The notes under the pieces are model-generated. The model saw only the letters and a list, made by a program, of their open reading frames with translations. It searched no databases and was not told where the DNA came from. A program made the position numbers and the translations under genes. This document shows positions 25,172 to 37,195 of a stretch of 64,000 bases of DNA, piece after piece; within the stretch, counting starts at the first letter, position 1; each line of letters starts with the position of its first letter. The stretch lies in assembly GCF_035046485.1 (NCBI RefSeq), contig NC_085138.1:294544256-294608255 (forward strand), read 5' to 3'. The DNA is from Aedes albopictus. Its lineage: Eukaryota > Arthropoda > Insecta > Diptera > Culicidae.

Positions 25172-25860
25172 GTGTAATCAATAGTAGGATGAACTACATG
25201 TTAAATAAGGTTGGTTGACCACGATATTCAGTCGTACCTCATTCTGCAGACGCATATTACCTAGAAAAAATTCTATTCAAACCTTATTTTTCGTAATGAC
25301 AAAAACAAGCTTACTATTTGCTGAAAACATTCGCGAAATGATGCGATTCGCTTTCGCCAACGAATACGTTTTCACCCTACCTCGCTTTAGCAAACCAACC
25401 TCCCGTAAGAATAGCACACGAACAGACTCGACGTTGATCAGCATTGTTAGCTGCTCCTTTTCGCCGTTGAGCTGTTGCGTTCCAGCCAAGCCTGTCTTTT
25501 CATCGCTTTCAATGCTTTTCGATCGGCTTATCGTGAAGCATCGAAGGCTGGAAACGTTATTGGTGTGGTGTCGGTACATGCGAATGTTGCTTCTGTGTGC
25601 GTGTCGAGCGTTCGTGCCGTAGCTTCTAAAACCAACCCATTCGGTGTTGTTCGATTGTTCGTGTGAGCATGTGGCGGCACTGACAGATGAGTGCAAAATC
25701 GTTGGTGAGTTACATCATGTTCGTTTTGCCATCTCTTTGCCTCTGGTCATCGCTGAGCAGTGCACACTGTGCACTGCACAGTTCAATCGCAAGCGATAAA
25801 AATACTATTGATAAGTTGATTGAGCATTCGTGAGGTGATATTTTGCATCATTGACAAAAA
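25172..25860. other. interval with open frames, function not recognised
   Basis: A 139-codon frame (25277-25696, minus) and a 135-codon frame (25215-25622, plus) overlap. Neither shows a motif I recognise, and overlapping frames on opposite strands suggest chance. A perfect palindrome, CAGTGCACACTGTGCACTG, lies at about 25758. Everything here is repeated at +2,820. Confidence 0.4.
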
Positions 25861-25975
25861 AAGTTGTATGCAACTTGTTGCAAAACTCGATTTTTTCAGT
25901 ACTCGTCGTATTTATCCAACTCGGCAAGCCTCCTGAAAAAAATATTATTTTGCAACTTGTTGCATAAATAACTAT
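25861..25975. repeat. small foldback with TGCAACTTGTTGCA ends
   Basis: TTGTATGCAACTTGTTGCAA at the left and its inverted counterpart (TTGCAACTTGTTGCATAAAT) at the right bracket about 75 bp. The second copy is at 28681-28795. Confidence 0.5.
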
Positions 25976-26148
25976 TTTCGTCCCTGAGTTATGGCCAATT
26001 ATGTGAAAACCCTCAAATGAAAGATATGCATATTTGAAGCATTTTTGTAGAACATTTCGATTGTCTAAAAAATCATTTAGAGGTTCCGCCAGGACGATTT
26101 TTGAAAAATGACCCTTTTTTTATAAAATATCTAAAAAAAATCATTTTT

Positions 26149-26340
26149 TGCCTTTCTCGTACACTAAGTGTACCGGAAAGGCTATATGTTCACTCCAAAA
26201 TTGACTTTTTGATAGAAGCCCCGGAGGGTCGAGTCATATATACCAATCAACTCAGCTCGACGAATTGAGGTGATGTCTGTGTGTGTGTGTGTGTATGTGT
26301 GTGCGTGTGTGTGTGCGTATGTGTGAGTGTGTACAAAAAA
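26149..26340 (+). repeat. hairpin plus TG-microsatellite module, copy 1
   Basis: It has a hairpin from GCCTTTCTCGTACACTAAGT to GTACCGGAAAGGC, a conserved block (GAAGCCCCGGAGGGTCGAGT and CAACTCAGCTCGACGAATTG) and a TG tract (26277-26335). The conserved block is the inverse of the module next to the CA tracts at 3748-3867 and 4646-4771, showing one module family in two different satellites. The second copy is at 28969-29160. Confidence 0.75.
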
Positions 26341-27503
26341 ACTCACATCACTTTTTGGCAGTAAACCTCAACCGATTTCAATGACCGACGGTTCATTCGA
26401 CGCGGAATCTGGTCCCATTGTTTCCTATTGAAAATGGTTCGGATCGGTCCAGCCGTTCCGGAGATATGGCCATTTAGGTGTTCCGGAATGGTACCCCAAG
26501 AAGGAACCAGATATGAAAATGCATCAAACCAAGGCATGCGACATATCAAACCACGACATTTTCGATAACCTGATGAGCGATAAGCAGCAAAATAGTCTTG
26601 GACCATATCTGAACCGGTAGTGTTCCGGAACCGGTTCCGGGTGTCCTGCTGGAAGTGGCCATATATACTAGGCCTGTCCAGCTTTTCAAAAATGTTCTCT
26701 GATTCTCAAGTCCACCCCCATATTTTGATTGGCATCCTAAAAGAAGTATCTGGTCAAAATTTCAGCCAAATCCATTGAAATTAAGAGGTGCATCAAATCA
26801 ATTTTGTGTTTTTCGACTATTTTTGAACTTCCAAAAATCATAACTATTCAAAAACATGTCAAAACTTAATTCTTTCGGCAGAAATTGAAAGCTATACTTG
26901 TCTGCTACAACTTCTCCGAACAACGTGTGCCAATAAAATTGAAGGAAACATGTGTAATTATCACATTTGTAATCAGAAAAACCTTAAAATGTTGATTTTT
27001 TGATAGATTTCGTTCTGGAACACCCCAATATACTTAATAAGTTGGGTTTTTCAAAACGGCATCATATTCTCCAATGTTTTTTGGTTATTTGCTTCTTTGA
27101 CACCAGTGCTGTAGGAGTTGAGCAAAAAATATTAAAATTCGTGAAAGTCAAATGTTGCCTAAAAACTAGCTTTTTGGAGGCAATCACGTTGTGGCGCGAA
27201 ATTGTACTGAACGTAGTAGCTTTGCTTCCTAGTAGTTTGCCTTGGCTACCCCCTACCACGGGTGATAACAAACAAGCGCGATGACAGGTGTTGGCTATCA
27301 TATCAGTGCTGACGCGATGCCACTTTGTGCGCGCCAAAGCGTGATTGCACCCGAAAAGCTAGTTTTTAGGCCACATTTGGCTTTCACGAATTTTAGTAAT
27401 TTTTGCTCAACTCCTACAGCATTAGTGCCAAAGAAGCAAATAACCAAAAAACATTGGAGAATATGATGCCGTTTTGAAAAATCCAACTTATTACGTATTA
27501 CGT

Positions 27504-30318
27504 ACTTGCACATGAATAACATGCACTGAACAAACGACCATATCAAACATTGATCACTTGATTTAAATCCCGAACAGAGAAAATAAAATGTTTTCTTATA
27601 CCTACACATATAATAACAAAATTATGCTGAAAAAAAACTTAAACGATTTGATGGAATACTATTTTATATGCAATGAAGTATGATGACGACGATAACGATG
27701 ATGGAAATACCGATGTTGAAAACGAAAACGATGTAAACCCGGAGACCGATTCTACGAAGCGGCGGTTGTCAACCGAATCAACGAATGGAACGCGAGACGA
27801 AAATTTAGCCAAGCGATCGTGCAACGAGAATGTTCAGAATTCCGATTCTACTTGGAAAGTGATCACGAGATCGAAGAAAAAACATATGTCATAGCTGTAT
27901 TTGTATTTTAATAATCTGACACGAATGCACCTTTTCGGTGTAAAGTGTCTCTAATAAATCATAATAATAATAATAATAATAATTTTCGTGTGTGTAATCA
28001 ATAGTAGGATGAACTACATGTTAAATAAGGTTGGTTGACCACGATATTCAGTCGTACCTCATTCTGCAGACGCATATTACCTAGAAAAAATTCTATTCAA
28101 ACCTTATTTTTCGTAATGACAAAAACAAGCTTACTATTTGCTGAAAACATTCGCGAAATGATGCGATTCGCTTTCGCCAACGAATACGTTTTCACCCTAC
28201 CTCGCTTTAGCAAACCAACCTCCCGTAAGAATAGCACACGAACAGACTCGACGTTGATCAGCATTGTTAGCTGCTCCTTTTCGCCGTTGAGCTGTTGCGT
28301 TCCAGCCAAGCCTGTCTTTTCATCGCTTTCAATGCTTTTCGATCGGCTTATCGTGAAGCATCGAAGGCTGGAAACGTTATTGGTGTGGTGTCGGTACATG
28401 CGAATGTTGCTTCTGTGTGCGTGTCGAGCGTTCGTGCCGTAGCTTCTAAAACCAACCCATTCGGTGTTGTTCGATTGTTCGTGTGAGCATGTGGCGGCAC
28501 TGACAGATGAGTGCAAAATCGTTGGTGAGTTACATCATGTTCGTTTTGCCATCTCTTTGCCTCTGGTCATCGCTGAGCAGTGCACACTGTGCACTGCACA
28601 GTTCAATCGCAAGCGATAAAAATACTATTGATAAGTTGATTGAGCATTCGTGAGGTGATATTTTGCATCATTGACAAAAAAAGTTGTATGCAACTTGTTG
28701 CAAAACTCGATTTTTTCAGTACTCGTCGTATTTATCCAACTCGGCAAGCCTCCTGAAAAAAATATTATTTTGCAACTTGTTGCATAAATAACTATTTTCG
28801 TCCCTGAGTTATGGCCAATTATGTGAAAACCCTCAAATGAAAGATATGCATATTTGAAGCATTTTTGTAGAACATTTCGATTGTCTAAAAAATCATTTAG
28901 AGGTTCCGCCAGGACGATTTTTGAAAAATGACCCTTTTTTTATAAAATATCTAAAAAAAATCATTTTTTGCCTTTCTCGTACACTAAGTGTACCGGAAAG
29001 GCTATATGTTCACTCCAAAATTGACTTTTTGATAGAAGCCCCGGAGGGTCGAGTCATATATACCAATCAACTCAGCTCGACGAATTGAGGTGATGTCTGT
29101 GTGTGTGTGTGTGTATGTGTGTGCGTGTGTGTGTGCGTATGTGTGAGTGTGTACAAAAAAACTCACATCACTTTTTGGCAGTAAACCTCAACCGATTTCA
29201 ATGACCGACGGTTCATTCGACGCGGAATCTGGTCCCATTGTTTCCTATTGAAAATGGTTCGGATCGGTCCAGCCGTTCCGGAGATATGGCCATTTAGGTG
29301 TTCCGGAATGGTACCCCAAGAAGGAACCAGATATGAAAATGCATCAAACCAAGGCATGCGACATATCAAACCACGACATTTTCGATAACCTGATGAGCGA
29401 TAAGCAGCAAAATAGTCTTGGACCATATCTGAACCGGTAGTGTTCCGGAACCGGTTCCGGGTGTCCTGCTGGAAGTGGCCATATATACTAGGCCTGTCCA
29501 GCTTTTCAAAAATGTTCTCTGATTCTCAAGTCCACCCCCATATTTTGATTGGCATCCTAAAAGAAGTATCTGGTCAAAATTTCAGCCAAATCCATTGAAA
29601 TTAAGAGGTGCATCAAATCAATTTTGTGTTTTTCGACTATTTTTGAACTTCCAAAAATCATAACTATTCAAAAACATGTCAAAACTTAATTCTTTCGGCA
29701 GAAATTGAAAGCTATACTTGTCTGCTACAACTTCTCCGAACAACGTGTGCCAATAAAATTGAAGGAAACATGTGTAATTATCACATTTGTAATCAGAAAA
29801 ACCTTAAAATGTTGATTTTTTGATAGATTTCGTTCTGGAACACCCCAATATACTTAATAAGTTGGGTTTTTCAAAACGGCATCATATTCTCCAATGTTTT
29901 TTGGTTATTTGCTTCTTTGACACCAGTGCTGTAGGAGTTGAGCAAAAAATATTAAAATTCGTGAAAGTCAAATGTTGCCTAAAAACTAGCTTTTTGGAGG
30001 CAATCACGTTGTGGCGCGAAATTGTACTGAACGTAGTAGCTTTGCTTCCTAGTAGTTTGCCTTGGCTACCCCCTACCACGGGTGATAACAAACAAGCGCG
30101 ATGACAGGTGTTGGCTATCATATCAGTGCTGACGCGATGCCACTTTGTGCGCGCCAAAGCGTGATTGCACCCGAAAAGCTAGTTTTTAGGCCACATTTGG
30201 CTTTCACGAATTTTAGTAATTTTTGCTCAACTCCTACAGCATTAGTGCCAAAGAAGCAAATAACCAAAAAACATTGGAGAATATGATGCCGTTTTGAAAA
30301 ATCCAACTTATTACGTAT
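27504..30318 (+). repeat. 2,815-bp tandem duplication, second copy
   Basis: It matches 24684-27498 base for base as far as I could read. Unlike the first copy, its right edge continues (30319 onward) into the matching arm of the inverted repeat and the 152-bp satellite. This copy therefore retains the original right context, and the first retains the original left context. Confidence 0.95.
27673..27894 (+). pseudogene. ORF1 C-terminus of the ORF1-only LINE, copy 2
   Basis: This 73-codon frame is identical to 24853-25074 and was produced by the tandem duplication. The TAA tail that follows is at 27961-27981. It has no N-terminal partner of its own. Confidence 0.6.
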
Positions 30319-30690
30319 ATTAGGGTATTCCAGAACAAAATCTATCAAAAAATCAACTTTTTAAGGTTTTTCTGATTACAAATGTGATAATTACACATGT
30401 GTCCTTCAATTTTATTGGCATACGTTGTTCGGAGAAGTTGTAGCAAACAAGTATAGCTTTCAATTTCTGCCGGAAGAATTAAGTTTTGACATGTTTTAGT
30501 GTAGTTATGATTTTTTGAAGTTCAAAAATAGTCGAAAAACACAAAATTGATTTGATGCACCTCTTAATTTGAATGGATTTGGCTGAAATTTTGACCAGTT
30601 ACTTCTTTTAGGATGCCAATCAAAATATGGGGGTGGACTTGAGAATCAGAGAACATTTTTGAAAAGCTGGACAGGCCTAATATATACAAG
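29494..30690. repeat. long inverted repeat, complete only beside the second copy
   Basis: The left arm, about 29494-30020, is the inverse of about 30130-30690: CTAGGCCTGTCCAGCTTTTC on the left answers GAAAAGCTGGACAGGCCTAA on the right. Blocks around GTAATCAGAAAAACCTT and AGTGCTGTAGGAGTTGAGCA also pair. The inner loop (about 30020-30130) contains CCCCCTACCACGGG. In the first duplicate only the inner part of this structure (about 27040-27490) is present. Confidence 0.8.
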
Positions 30691-32330
30691 TGAACCAAAC
30701 CCATGCATGCGACACATCAAACCACGGCATTTTCGATAACCTGATGAGCGGTAAGCAGGAAAATAGTCTCAGACCATATCTGAACCGGTAGTGTTCCGGA
30801 ACCGGTTCTAGGCACACCGCTGGAAGTGGCCAAATATACAATTGAACCAAACCCATGCATGCGACACATCAAACCCCGGCATTTTCGATGACCTGATGGA
30901 CAATGAGCAGGAAAATAGTATCAGATCATATTTGAACCGGTAGTGTTCCGGAACCGGTTCTAGGCGTCCCACTGGAAGTGGCCAAAAATACAATTGAACC
31001 AAACCCATGCATGCGACACATCAAACCACGGCAGTTTAGATAACCTGATGAGCGGTAAGCAGGACAACAGTCTCACACAATATCAGAACCGGTAGTGTTC
31101 CGGAACCGGATCTAGGCGTCCCGCTGGAAGTGGCCAAATATACAATTGAACCAAACCCATGCATGCGACACATCAAACCACGGCATTTTCGATGACCTGA
31201 TGGACAATGAGCAGGAAAATCATCTCAGACCATATCTGAACCAGTAGTGTTCCGAAACCGGTTCCGGGGCTCCCGCAGAAGTGGTCAAATCTGAAAGAGA
31301 AACACATACTCATGCATGCGTCACATCAAATAGCGGCTTTTTCGATTACCTTATGAACGGCCAGCAAGTGTTTCGGAATCGGTTTTGAGTGGCCGGAAGA
31401 GGCCAAATGTAAAAGTAAATCAAATCCAGGTACGTGACACATCAAATCGTGGCTTTTGCGATAACCTGATGAACAGTTAGCAAGAAAATAGCCTTAGATC
31501 ACACTAGAGACAACTGGTAGTGTTCCGGAATTGGTTCCGAGAGTCCCGTCGAAATGGTCAAATCCTGCATGTGACACCTTCAATTTGCAGCGTTATTGGT
31601 TAACCGATGAACAGTTAACAAGACAATAGTGTCAGACCATATTTGGTTCAGCCGGTAGTTACTCGGAATCAGATCCGGGTAGTAAAATGTAAAATTTAAC
31701 CAAACCCATGGATGCGGTACATCAAACCACGTCAACCTGATGGAAAAATTGAGTCAGACCACATTAGATTCCCGGTAGTGTTGCGGGTTCGGCTGTGGCT
31801 TCGAAAGTGGTTAAAAGTATAGATAGTAGAGTAAACATAGATTCGTGTTGATGAATGTCAAAATCTGTATCCAAACGAGCATGACGTCACGATTTGGACA
31901 ACATCAATGGAGCGCATGACGTCATATTCAACCGTCACACTCTTGAAAATTACTACTTACACGCTTGAAACATTTTAGTCAGCGGTGTCCGCGGATCTAT
32001 GTTTACTCTACTATCTATAGTTGAAAGAAAAAGTGAATCAAACCCATACATGCGATATATCAAATCGCGGTGGTTGGGTAAAGGTGAAGAATTAGCAATA
32101 AAATAATCTCAGACCAGAATTGGGACAACCGTTGGTGTCATGGAATCAGATCCGGGTATCCCACCGAAAATTGCCATATATAAAAATGAACCAAACCCAT
32201 ACATACGACACATCAGATCGCAGATTTTTTGAAAATCCAATAAACGGTTAACAAGAAAATAGCCTTAGATCACATAAGACTAGCTGTTGTGTAGCAGAAC
32301 CAACGTTCATGCGAAAAATCAAATCGTGGC
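30690..32330 (+). repeat. 152-bp satellite array
   Basis: CCATGCATGCGACACATCAAA recurs at 30701, 30853, 31005 and 31157, an exact 152-bp spacing, then at 31310 and further on in increasingly diverged form to about 32330. Each monomer includes CCTGATGAGCGGTAAGCAGG and the palindrome-rich GTGTTCCGGAACCGGTTC. One isolated monomer also lies upstream at about 26520-26670 and its duplicate. A MITE (31820-32017) interrupts the array. Confidence 0.9.
31820..32017. mobile_element. 198-bp MITE with TA duplication
   Basis: The inverted ends TAGATAGTAGAGTAAACATA are 26-28 bp long and flanked by TA (31818-31819 and 32018-32019). The interior holds two TGACGTCA-type palindromes (GCATGACGTCACG and GCATGACGTCATA), which resemble CRE/ATF sites. 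Confidence 0.75.
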
Positions 32331-34121
32331 TTTGTTTAATGACCTGATAAACATTTGGCATGAACATCAGTTCTCATATATGAAAGAGAATAAAATATAG
32401 ACAAAACTAAAGCGATTTCATCAAATCGCACCATTTCAGATTTCTAAGGTGTAAATTTATAGCAGGATGGGGCAACGTTGAATGGAAAAATAAGAATTTG
32501 ATCGTGTCAACCCTGAACAAAAGATGGCGGTTGTTTAAAGGAATTTTGAGCTCTAAAACTATGTAAAATAAGTGTATTTGGTATGTGAAATATGTTCGAA
32601 GTCCACCAGAGTATCCAAGATAATGCCTCGTATTCAAGTTAGCACCTTTTTTTAGGATTTTGAATTCTTGCATTATGGGCATGAGTTGTATGGAAACATG
32701 TCCAGAATTCAAAATCTGTGATCAGAAAACCCAAGCTGTGCGCTGTTTCACAAGGTCTGCAATATGACTATAATTGGAATGAGGAAGAAGGCCGGTCTTC
32801 GTCCAAAACTGGTAACCAGAAAGTCATAGACGACATGCCAAAATTCAATACGGCGATTATTTCATGTAATTTTAGGTACGGAGTCCAAAAATGAATACCA
32901 GAACGTCCAAGATGGTGTCTCAATGTTCAAGATGACGTTTAGTTTAGTTGGGGTAGATACCCGGATTAAAAAAATAATGGCCGGAAAATCTAAACTGACG
33001 TTTCAAAATTTTGCGACTTCATGACACTTGTTTGGTTTGAATTTTGGATCGTTGTCTTATATTTTCTGAATATTGGATGTAATGCTAATATAAAATGTAT
33101 CCATATTGAGTTGATTTAGCAACCAGTTTTTATTTTGTATTTATGTCAATGTCATCAACATGTCGCTTGAGTTTTGTTGAAAGGATACTTAAAAGCACGA
33201 GAAAGGCACCATCACCACTAGGTGGATTAATTAGGGTTTTTCATAATATTTTTTAACTTCCGATTATTTCAATATTTGTATTTTTCTGTGGACCTCTAGG
33301 CATTCTTCAACGGTTATTATTTTTGAAGTATTGTGTTTATATTGACGACAAAATGGTTTTTGTGCTAAAAAACGACTATTTTTTGGGAATTTTTAAATTT
33401 GATAAAAATACACGCACATTTTTTTTATTTTCAACCATGAAAGGTTTTTTCTGGAAGTACTATTTGAATGCATCATTTCCCTAAAAAAAGATTTAAAATA
33501 TCTTGTCTAGAAGCTAAGGTATTACATTTTTAGTGAGTGGACAATATTTCAAATATTTGCAAAACTTTGTATACTTGGAATATTATTTATAAGGTCTTTG
33601 AGACACTCTAATGGACGTATATAAAAAAGAGTTAGAGGCTTCAAATAACAGCTGAGTTTTCTGGAAAAATAGGCGACCCTGAATTTATCTCATTTTTTTT
33701 ATTCATATATCCATGAGCCCTGCCTGTGGAAAAAGTTTCATGAAAATATGAGACCCTTCGGCCCAATTTGTACGATAATAAAAAAAATCCCCGATTGTAA
33801 CAAAATGTGTGGGAAAATGGGAGGTTCGCTCATGTTTTCGCGATTTAATGATAACATTCAAAATGGCGGTCAAATTCAAGATGGCTGCCTAAAAATTTCA
33901 ACTTCAAATGAAAGGTCTATACCTTCCCTTCATAGAAATGTGAAGTTTTGTTCATGTTACAACTTGAATTTTCCAGGTGCAATTTGATGAAAAATCGTCA
34001 TTTGGCACCTTGTCCAGAGTGGTTTTCATCCTTTTTTATCCTTTTCTAATGAATAAGCAAGAGAAATAAAAAATCCCAGACCTGGTTTCACCGAGAATTA
34101 CCCAGAGGAGTCTCTTAGGGA
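32331..34121. other. AT-rich interval with satellite-end motif, no gene
   Basis: At 33195-33237 the motif GCACGAGAAAGGCACCATCA, followed by CCACTAGGTGGATTAATTAG, resembles the inverse of the hairpin module start at 26149/28969 (GCCTTTCTCGT). It may mark the right end of the whole satellite unit. A block at 33652-33690 parallels the inverse of 21813-21850 (GGAAAAATAGGCG). No coding region was recognised. Confidence 0.4.
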
Positions 34122-34262
34122 GCGCCCTTAAATGACGTAGCTTTTAAGGGGGAGAGTCTGGGATTGTGTGACGAGCCATGTATTAGGTATGGGAAAATGT
34201 GATTCAAGGAGGGAGGGGGGAGTAGAAAATCAGCCAAAAAATGCTACGTCATTTATGGACGA
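34122..34262. mobile_element. 141-bp MITE with TAAATGACGTAGC ends
   Basis: The left end GCGCCCTTAAATGACGTAGC and the right end (inverted) CGTCCATAAATGACGTAGC are inverted copies. The interior is G-rich and non-coding. It lies at the edge of the 12-mer array. Confidence 0.65.
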
Positions 34263-35588
34263 ATCTTTGAGAAATCCTTAAAGGAATCCCAGGAGAGATC
34301 TCTGAAAGAATCCCGGTGGAATCGCCCAAGGAATTATTAAAGGAGGGTTCCCGAAAGAAATTAATGTACGAATCCCGGGAGAAACTTCTGGAGGAATGCA
34401 GGAAAAAATCTCTGAAAGAGTCTTAGAAGGAATCCTTGAAGAAATTTTAGGAGAATTCCCTAAAAAAAACATAAGACAAATTCAGAGAGGAATCCCTGAA
34501 GAAGTCTCTGAAGAAATTACAGAAGAAATGAATTAAAGAGTCTCGATAGGAATGAAAAGATTCCTGAAGGATTAATTGGAGAAAGGAATGCTGAGGGAAT
34601 ACCAGGATAAACAAAATAAAGTCCTCAAGGTAAAGCACAAAGGAAATCCATGAAAGGATTCAGCAAGAATTCCATAGAAATACCTGGAAGAATGCCGGAA
34701 AGAATCCCTGGAGAAATCAATGATGGAATCTCAGAAGAAATGCCAGGTGAAATCCCTAGATGAATACCGGGATAAATCCTTCAAAAAAAATCTCTGAACA
34801 AATTTTGGGAGGAATCTCTAATGGAAACCTGTGAGAAATCAACGAAGAAGCATCTGCATGAATCCCTGAAAAAAAAAAAACATAATGAATTCCTGAAGAA
34901 CGTCTGAGAAAATTCCTAAAGAAATCACGAGAGAATCCCATGAATGAGTCCCAGGAGGACTCAATGAGGGAAATCCGGGGTAAACCCGTATCCCGGGGGA
35001 AATAAATAAAGGAGTCTTGGGAAGAATCCCTGAGGAAATATCAAAAAATATTCGTGAAAGAATCCCGGAATAACTCCTCTAGGCAATCCTGGGATACATC
35101 TCTGAAGGAATCCCGTGAGGAATTTCTAAAGGGATACCGGGATGAATTTCTGAAAGAATCCAGGGAAAAATTTCTGAAGGAATCTCGGAAGGAATTCCTG
35201 AAGCAAGCCCAGAATTCTGAAAAAAAAAACCTAAATAAAGTCCTGGGAGGAATCAGGTAGAAGAAGTCCCGCGAAGAATCCCTAAAACAAGCCCGGAAGA
35301 CACCCTTGAAGGAACCTCGGAAGAAATCAATAAAGAAATATCGTATGAAATCCCGGGAAGAATCCTTGAAAGAATGCCTGAACAGTTCTTGAGAGGAATC
35401 CATTATGGAAATCTGGTAAAAATCAATGAATAAATCTCTGGAGTTATCGATAAAAGAATTCTGGGGGAATTTCTAAAGGAATCCTGGAAGAAATATTAGC
35501 TGAAGGAATCCTAGAATAAAATTCTGGCATCCTGCAAGAATCGGGAGGAAACAATGAAGAAATCATGGAACTGACAGAATGCCGGAAA

Positions 35589-35655
35589 GAGACGAACCAG
35601 CCAAGGGCTGAAAGTCTCTTAAATAAAGACAAATCAATCAATCAATCAATCAATT
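35589..35655 (+). mobile_element. retroposed SINE tail with CAAT-repeat end
   Basis: The insert starts GAGACGAACCAGCC, has the nested GAGAC/GTCTC and AGCC/GGCT stems, and ends in AATAAAGAC plus a CAAT repeat. The flanks AATGCCGGAAA (35578-35588) and AATTCCGGAAA (35652-35662, overlapping the tail) look like a target duplication with one mismatch. Confidence 0.65.
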
Positions 35656-35803
35656 CCGGAAAATCTATCTAAAGCAACCTCTGCAGAAATCAATGGAGAA
35701 ATCCCGGGAGATATTCCAAAAAATTTCATAAAAAATCTAAGAGGAATCTGGGCAGAATCGCGGGAGGAATCCCTGAAGGAATCCAGGGAGAAATTCCTGA
35801 AGC

Positions 35804-36203
35804 CAGCAGGGATGGGAACACTCACTTTTAAAGATTTACATTCACTTGCTATTTTCTCAGTTCAGAAGCGTGCAATCACGAAACGATGTATGGACGACTT
35901 TTGCCTTTTGGTTTTGTCTAAAAGTTAGCCGAATAAAGTAGGGGTCACACATGCATACCAAAGTTGTGACAGAGCTGTGAAAGCGACTCTCCTCGAGATG
36001 ATTGTAATTTACATTCACCTTGTGGAGAATTGCCTTCGCAGCTCCCTCACGACTTCGATATGCGTGTGCGACCCCTACTCTATTCGGCAAACTTTTAGAC
36101 AAAACCACAAAGCAGAAGTCGTCCATACATTGTTTCTTGACGCTTCTGAGCTGAGAAAATAGCAAGTGAATGTAAATCTTTGAAAGTGACTGTCCCATGC
36201 TTG
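35804..36203. mobile_element. 400-bp hAT-type MITE with 8-bp duplication
   Basis: It is flanked by the identical 8-mer CCTGAAGC (35796-35803 and 36204-36211). The inverted ends are CAGCAGGGATGGGAACACTC and, inverted, CAAGCATGGGACAGTCAC, followed by a long shared arm (AAAGATTTACATTCACTTGC, CATCGTTTCG-like and GGACGACTT blocks). The 8-bp duplication and CA/CAG start suit the hAT superfamily. The whole element is one large imperfect foldback. Confidence 0.8.
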
Positions 36204-37195
36204 CCTGAAGCAAACCCAGAAAACACCGATGGAAGAATCCCAAAGAGGGTTCTGAAATGAAAAATCACTAGAGGTATCCCAGAAAATTCTGGAAGAAACT
36301 TCTAAAGGAATCCCGGGAGAATATAAAAAATTAGCGATGAATGTCTGAAACAAACTTGGGGGAATCCCCGAAAGAATCCCGGGAGAAATTCCAAAAGAAA
36401 ACCTGGAACAAACCCCTACAAAATTCTTGGGAGGAACAACTACATAAAACCTGGAAGGTGTTCTGTGTGAAATCAATGTAGAATTATTCTAATAATTCTA
36501 AATATTTCCATGTCTTGAAAATTTTCAAGTCTTTGACGTGACGTGGGTTTTTTTCTAGGATTCCTTTAGGCATTCCTCTCATAGTTTCTCCAGAAACTTA
36601 TTCCAAGATCCCTGTAGTGATCCCTTCAGTGATTTCTAAGGCGAGAGCTCCATCTGAGATTGTTTATGGGGTTCCTTCGGAAGTTTCCTTTGCGGTTCGG
36701 AAGTTTCCTGCTGCCGTTTTCCCCCTTAGAACTTCAAGGGATTTCTTTCGGGATTTATCCAGGAGTTTCGTGAATCTTCCAGAAATTGGTTTTGTGAATA
36801 GTTTGATCTGGAATAATGTTAAAAGTTTTTTCTTGATTTTTTGGAAGACTTCCTTGAGTAATGGTATCCCGGAAGAAACTACTGAAGGTAACCGTAAAGG
36901 AAATCTATGGGGAATTCCTTACACAGCTGATGGAGGAATCCCTTAAGAAATTGTTAGAGAAATTCTCAGAAGAACTGCGGTAGGAACTTCATAAGGAACT
37001 TCTTGAGGAATCTCATAATGAATGTCACAAAAAAACTCCAGGAGGATTTCCATCCCAGCATTCATTTGAATGAATTCCAGAGTAGATTTTCGGAAGAATT
37101 CCACATGGAGTTTCAGAAGGAAGGAGTTGCTGAAAAAATCCGGAAGCAGATTCTGAAGGAATCCCAAAAGGAGTTTCTGAAAGAATTCAGTAAGA

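Larger units (their letters stand above)
24684..27498 (+). repeat. 2,815-bp tandem duplication, first copy
   Basis: This interval recurs at 27504-30318 with a constant offset of 2,820 bp. By eye I found no difference, and the predicted open frames are identical. The copies are separated by 5 bp (TACGT) that partly repeats the adjacent ACGTAT. It contains the ORF1 C-terminus, the LINE TAA tail, a foldback, a hairpin/TG module and one arm of a larger inverted repeat. Confidence 0.95.
34263..37195. repeat. degenerate 12-mer array (GGAATCCC/TGAAGAAAT type)
   Basis: About 2.5 kb is built from 12-bp units of the form RAATYYYKGRAR. For example, GAATCCCGGGAG, AAACTTCTGGAG and GAATGCAGGAAA stand head to tail near 34372. 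Orientation flips near 36540-36930, where TTCCTTCAGG-type units run. Because the period is four codons, long stop-poor frames arise (35041-35403 minus reads repeated RDSSRDFF-like tetrads). These frames are artefacts of the repeat. The array is interrupted by a tail insertion (35589-35655) and a hAT-type MITE (35804-36203), and is cut by a solo LTR at 37196. Confidence 0.75.

Noticed and set aside
25215..25696. Overlapping 135- and 139-codon frames as possible host genes
   Set aside because: Opposite-strand overlap, no motifs and no splice or promoter evidence; exact repetition at +2,820 adds no evolutionary support because the copies are identical.
35041..35403. 120-codon frame rich in RDSSRDFF tetrads
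   Set aside because: The 12-bp unit keeps every third frame open by accident; the same happens throughout the array and no conserved domain is present.
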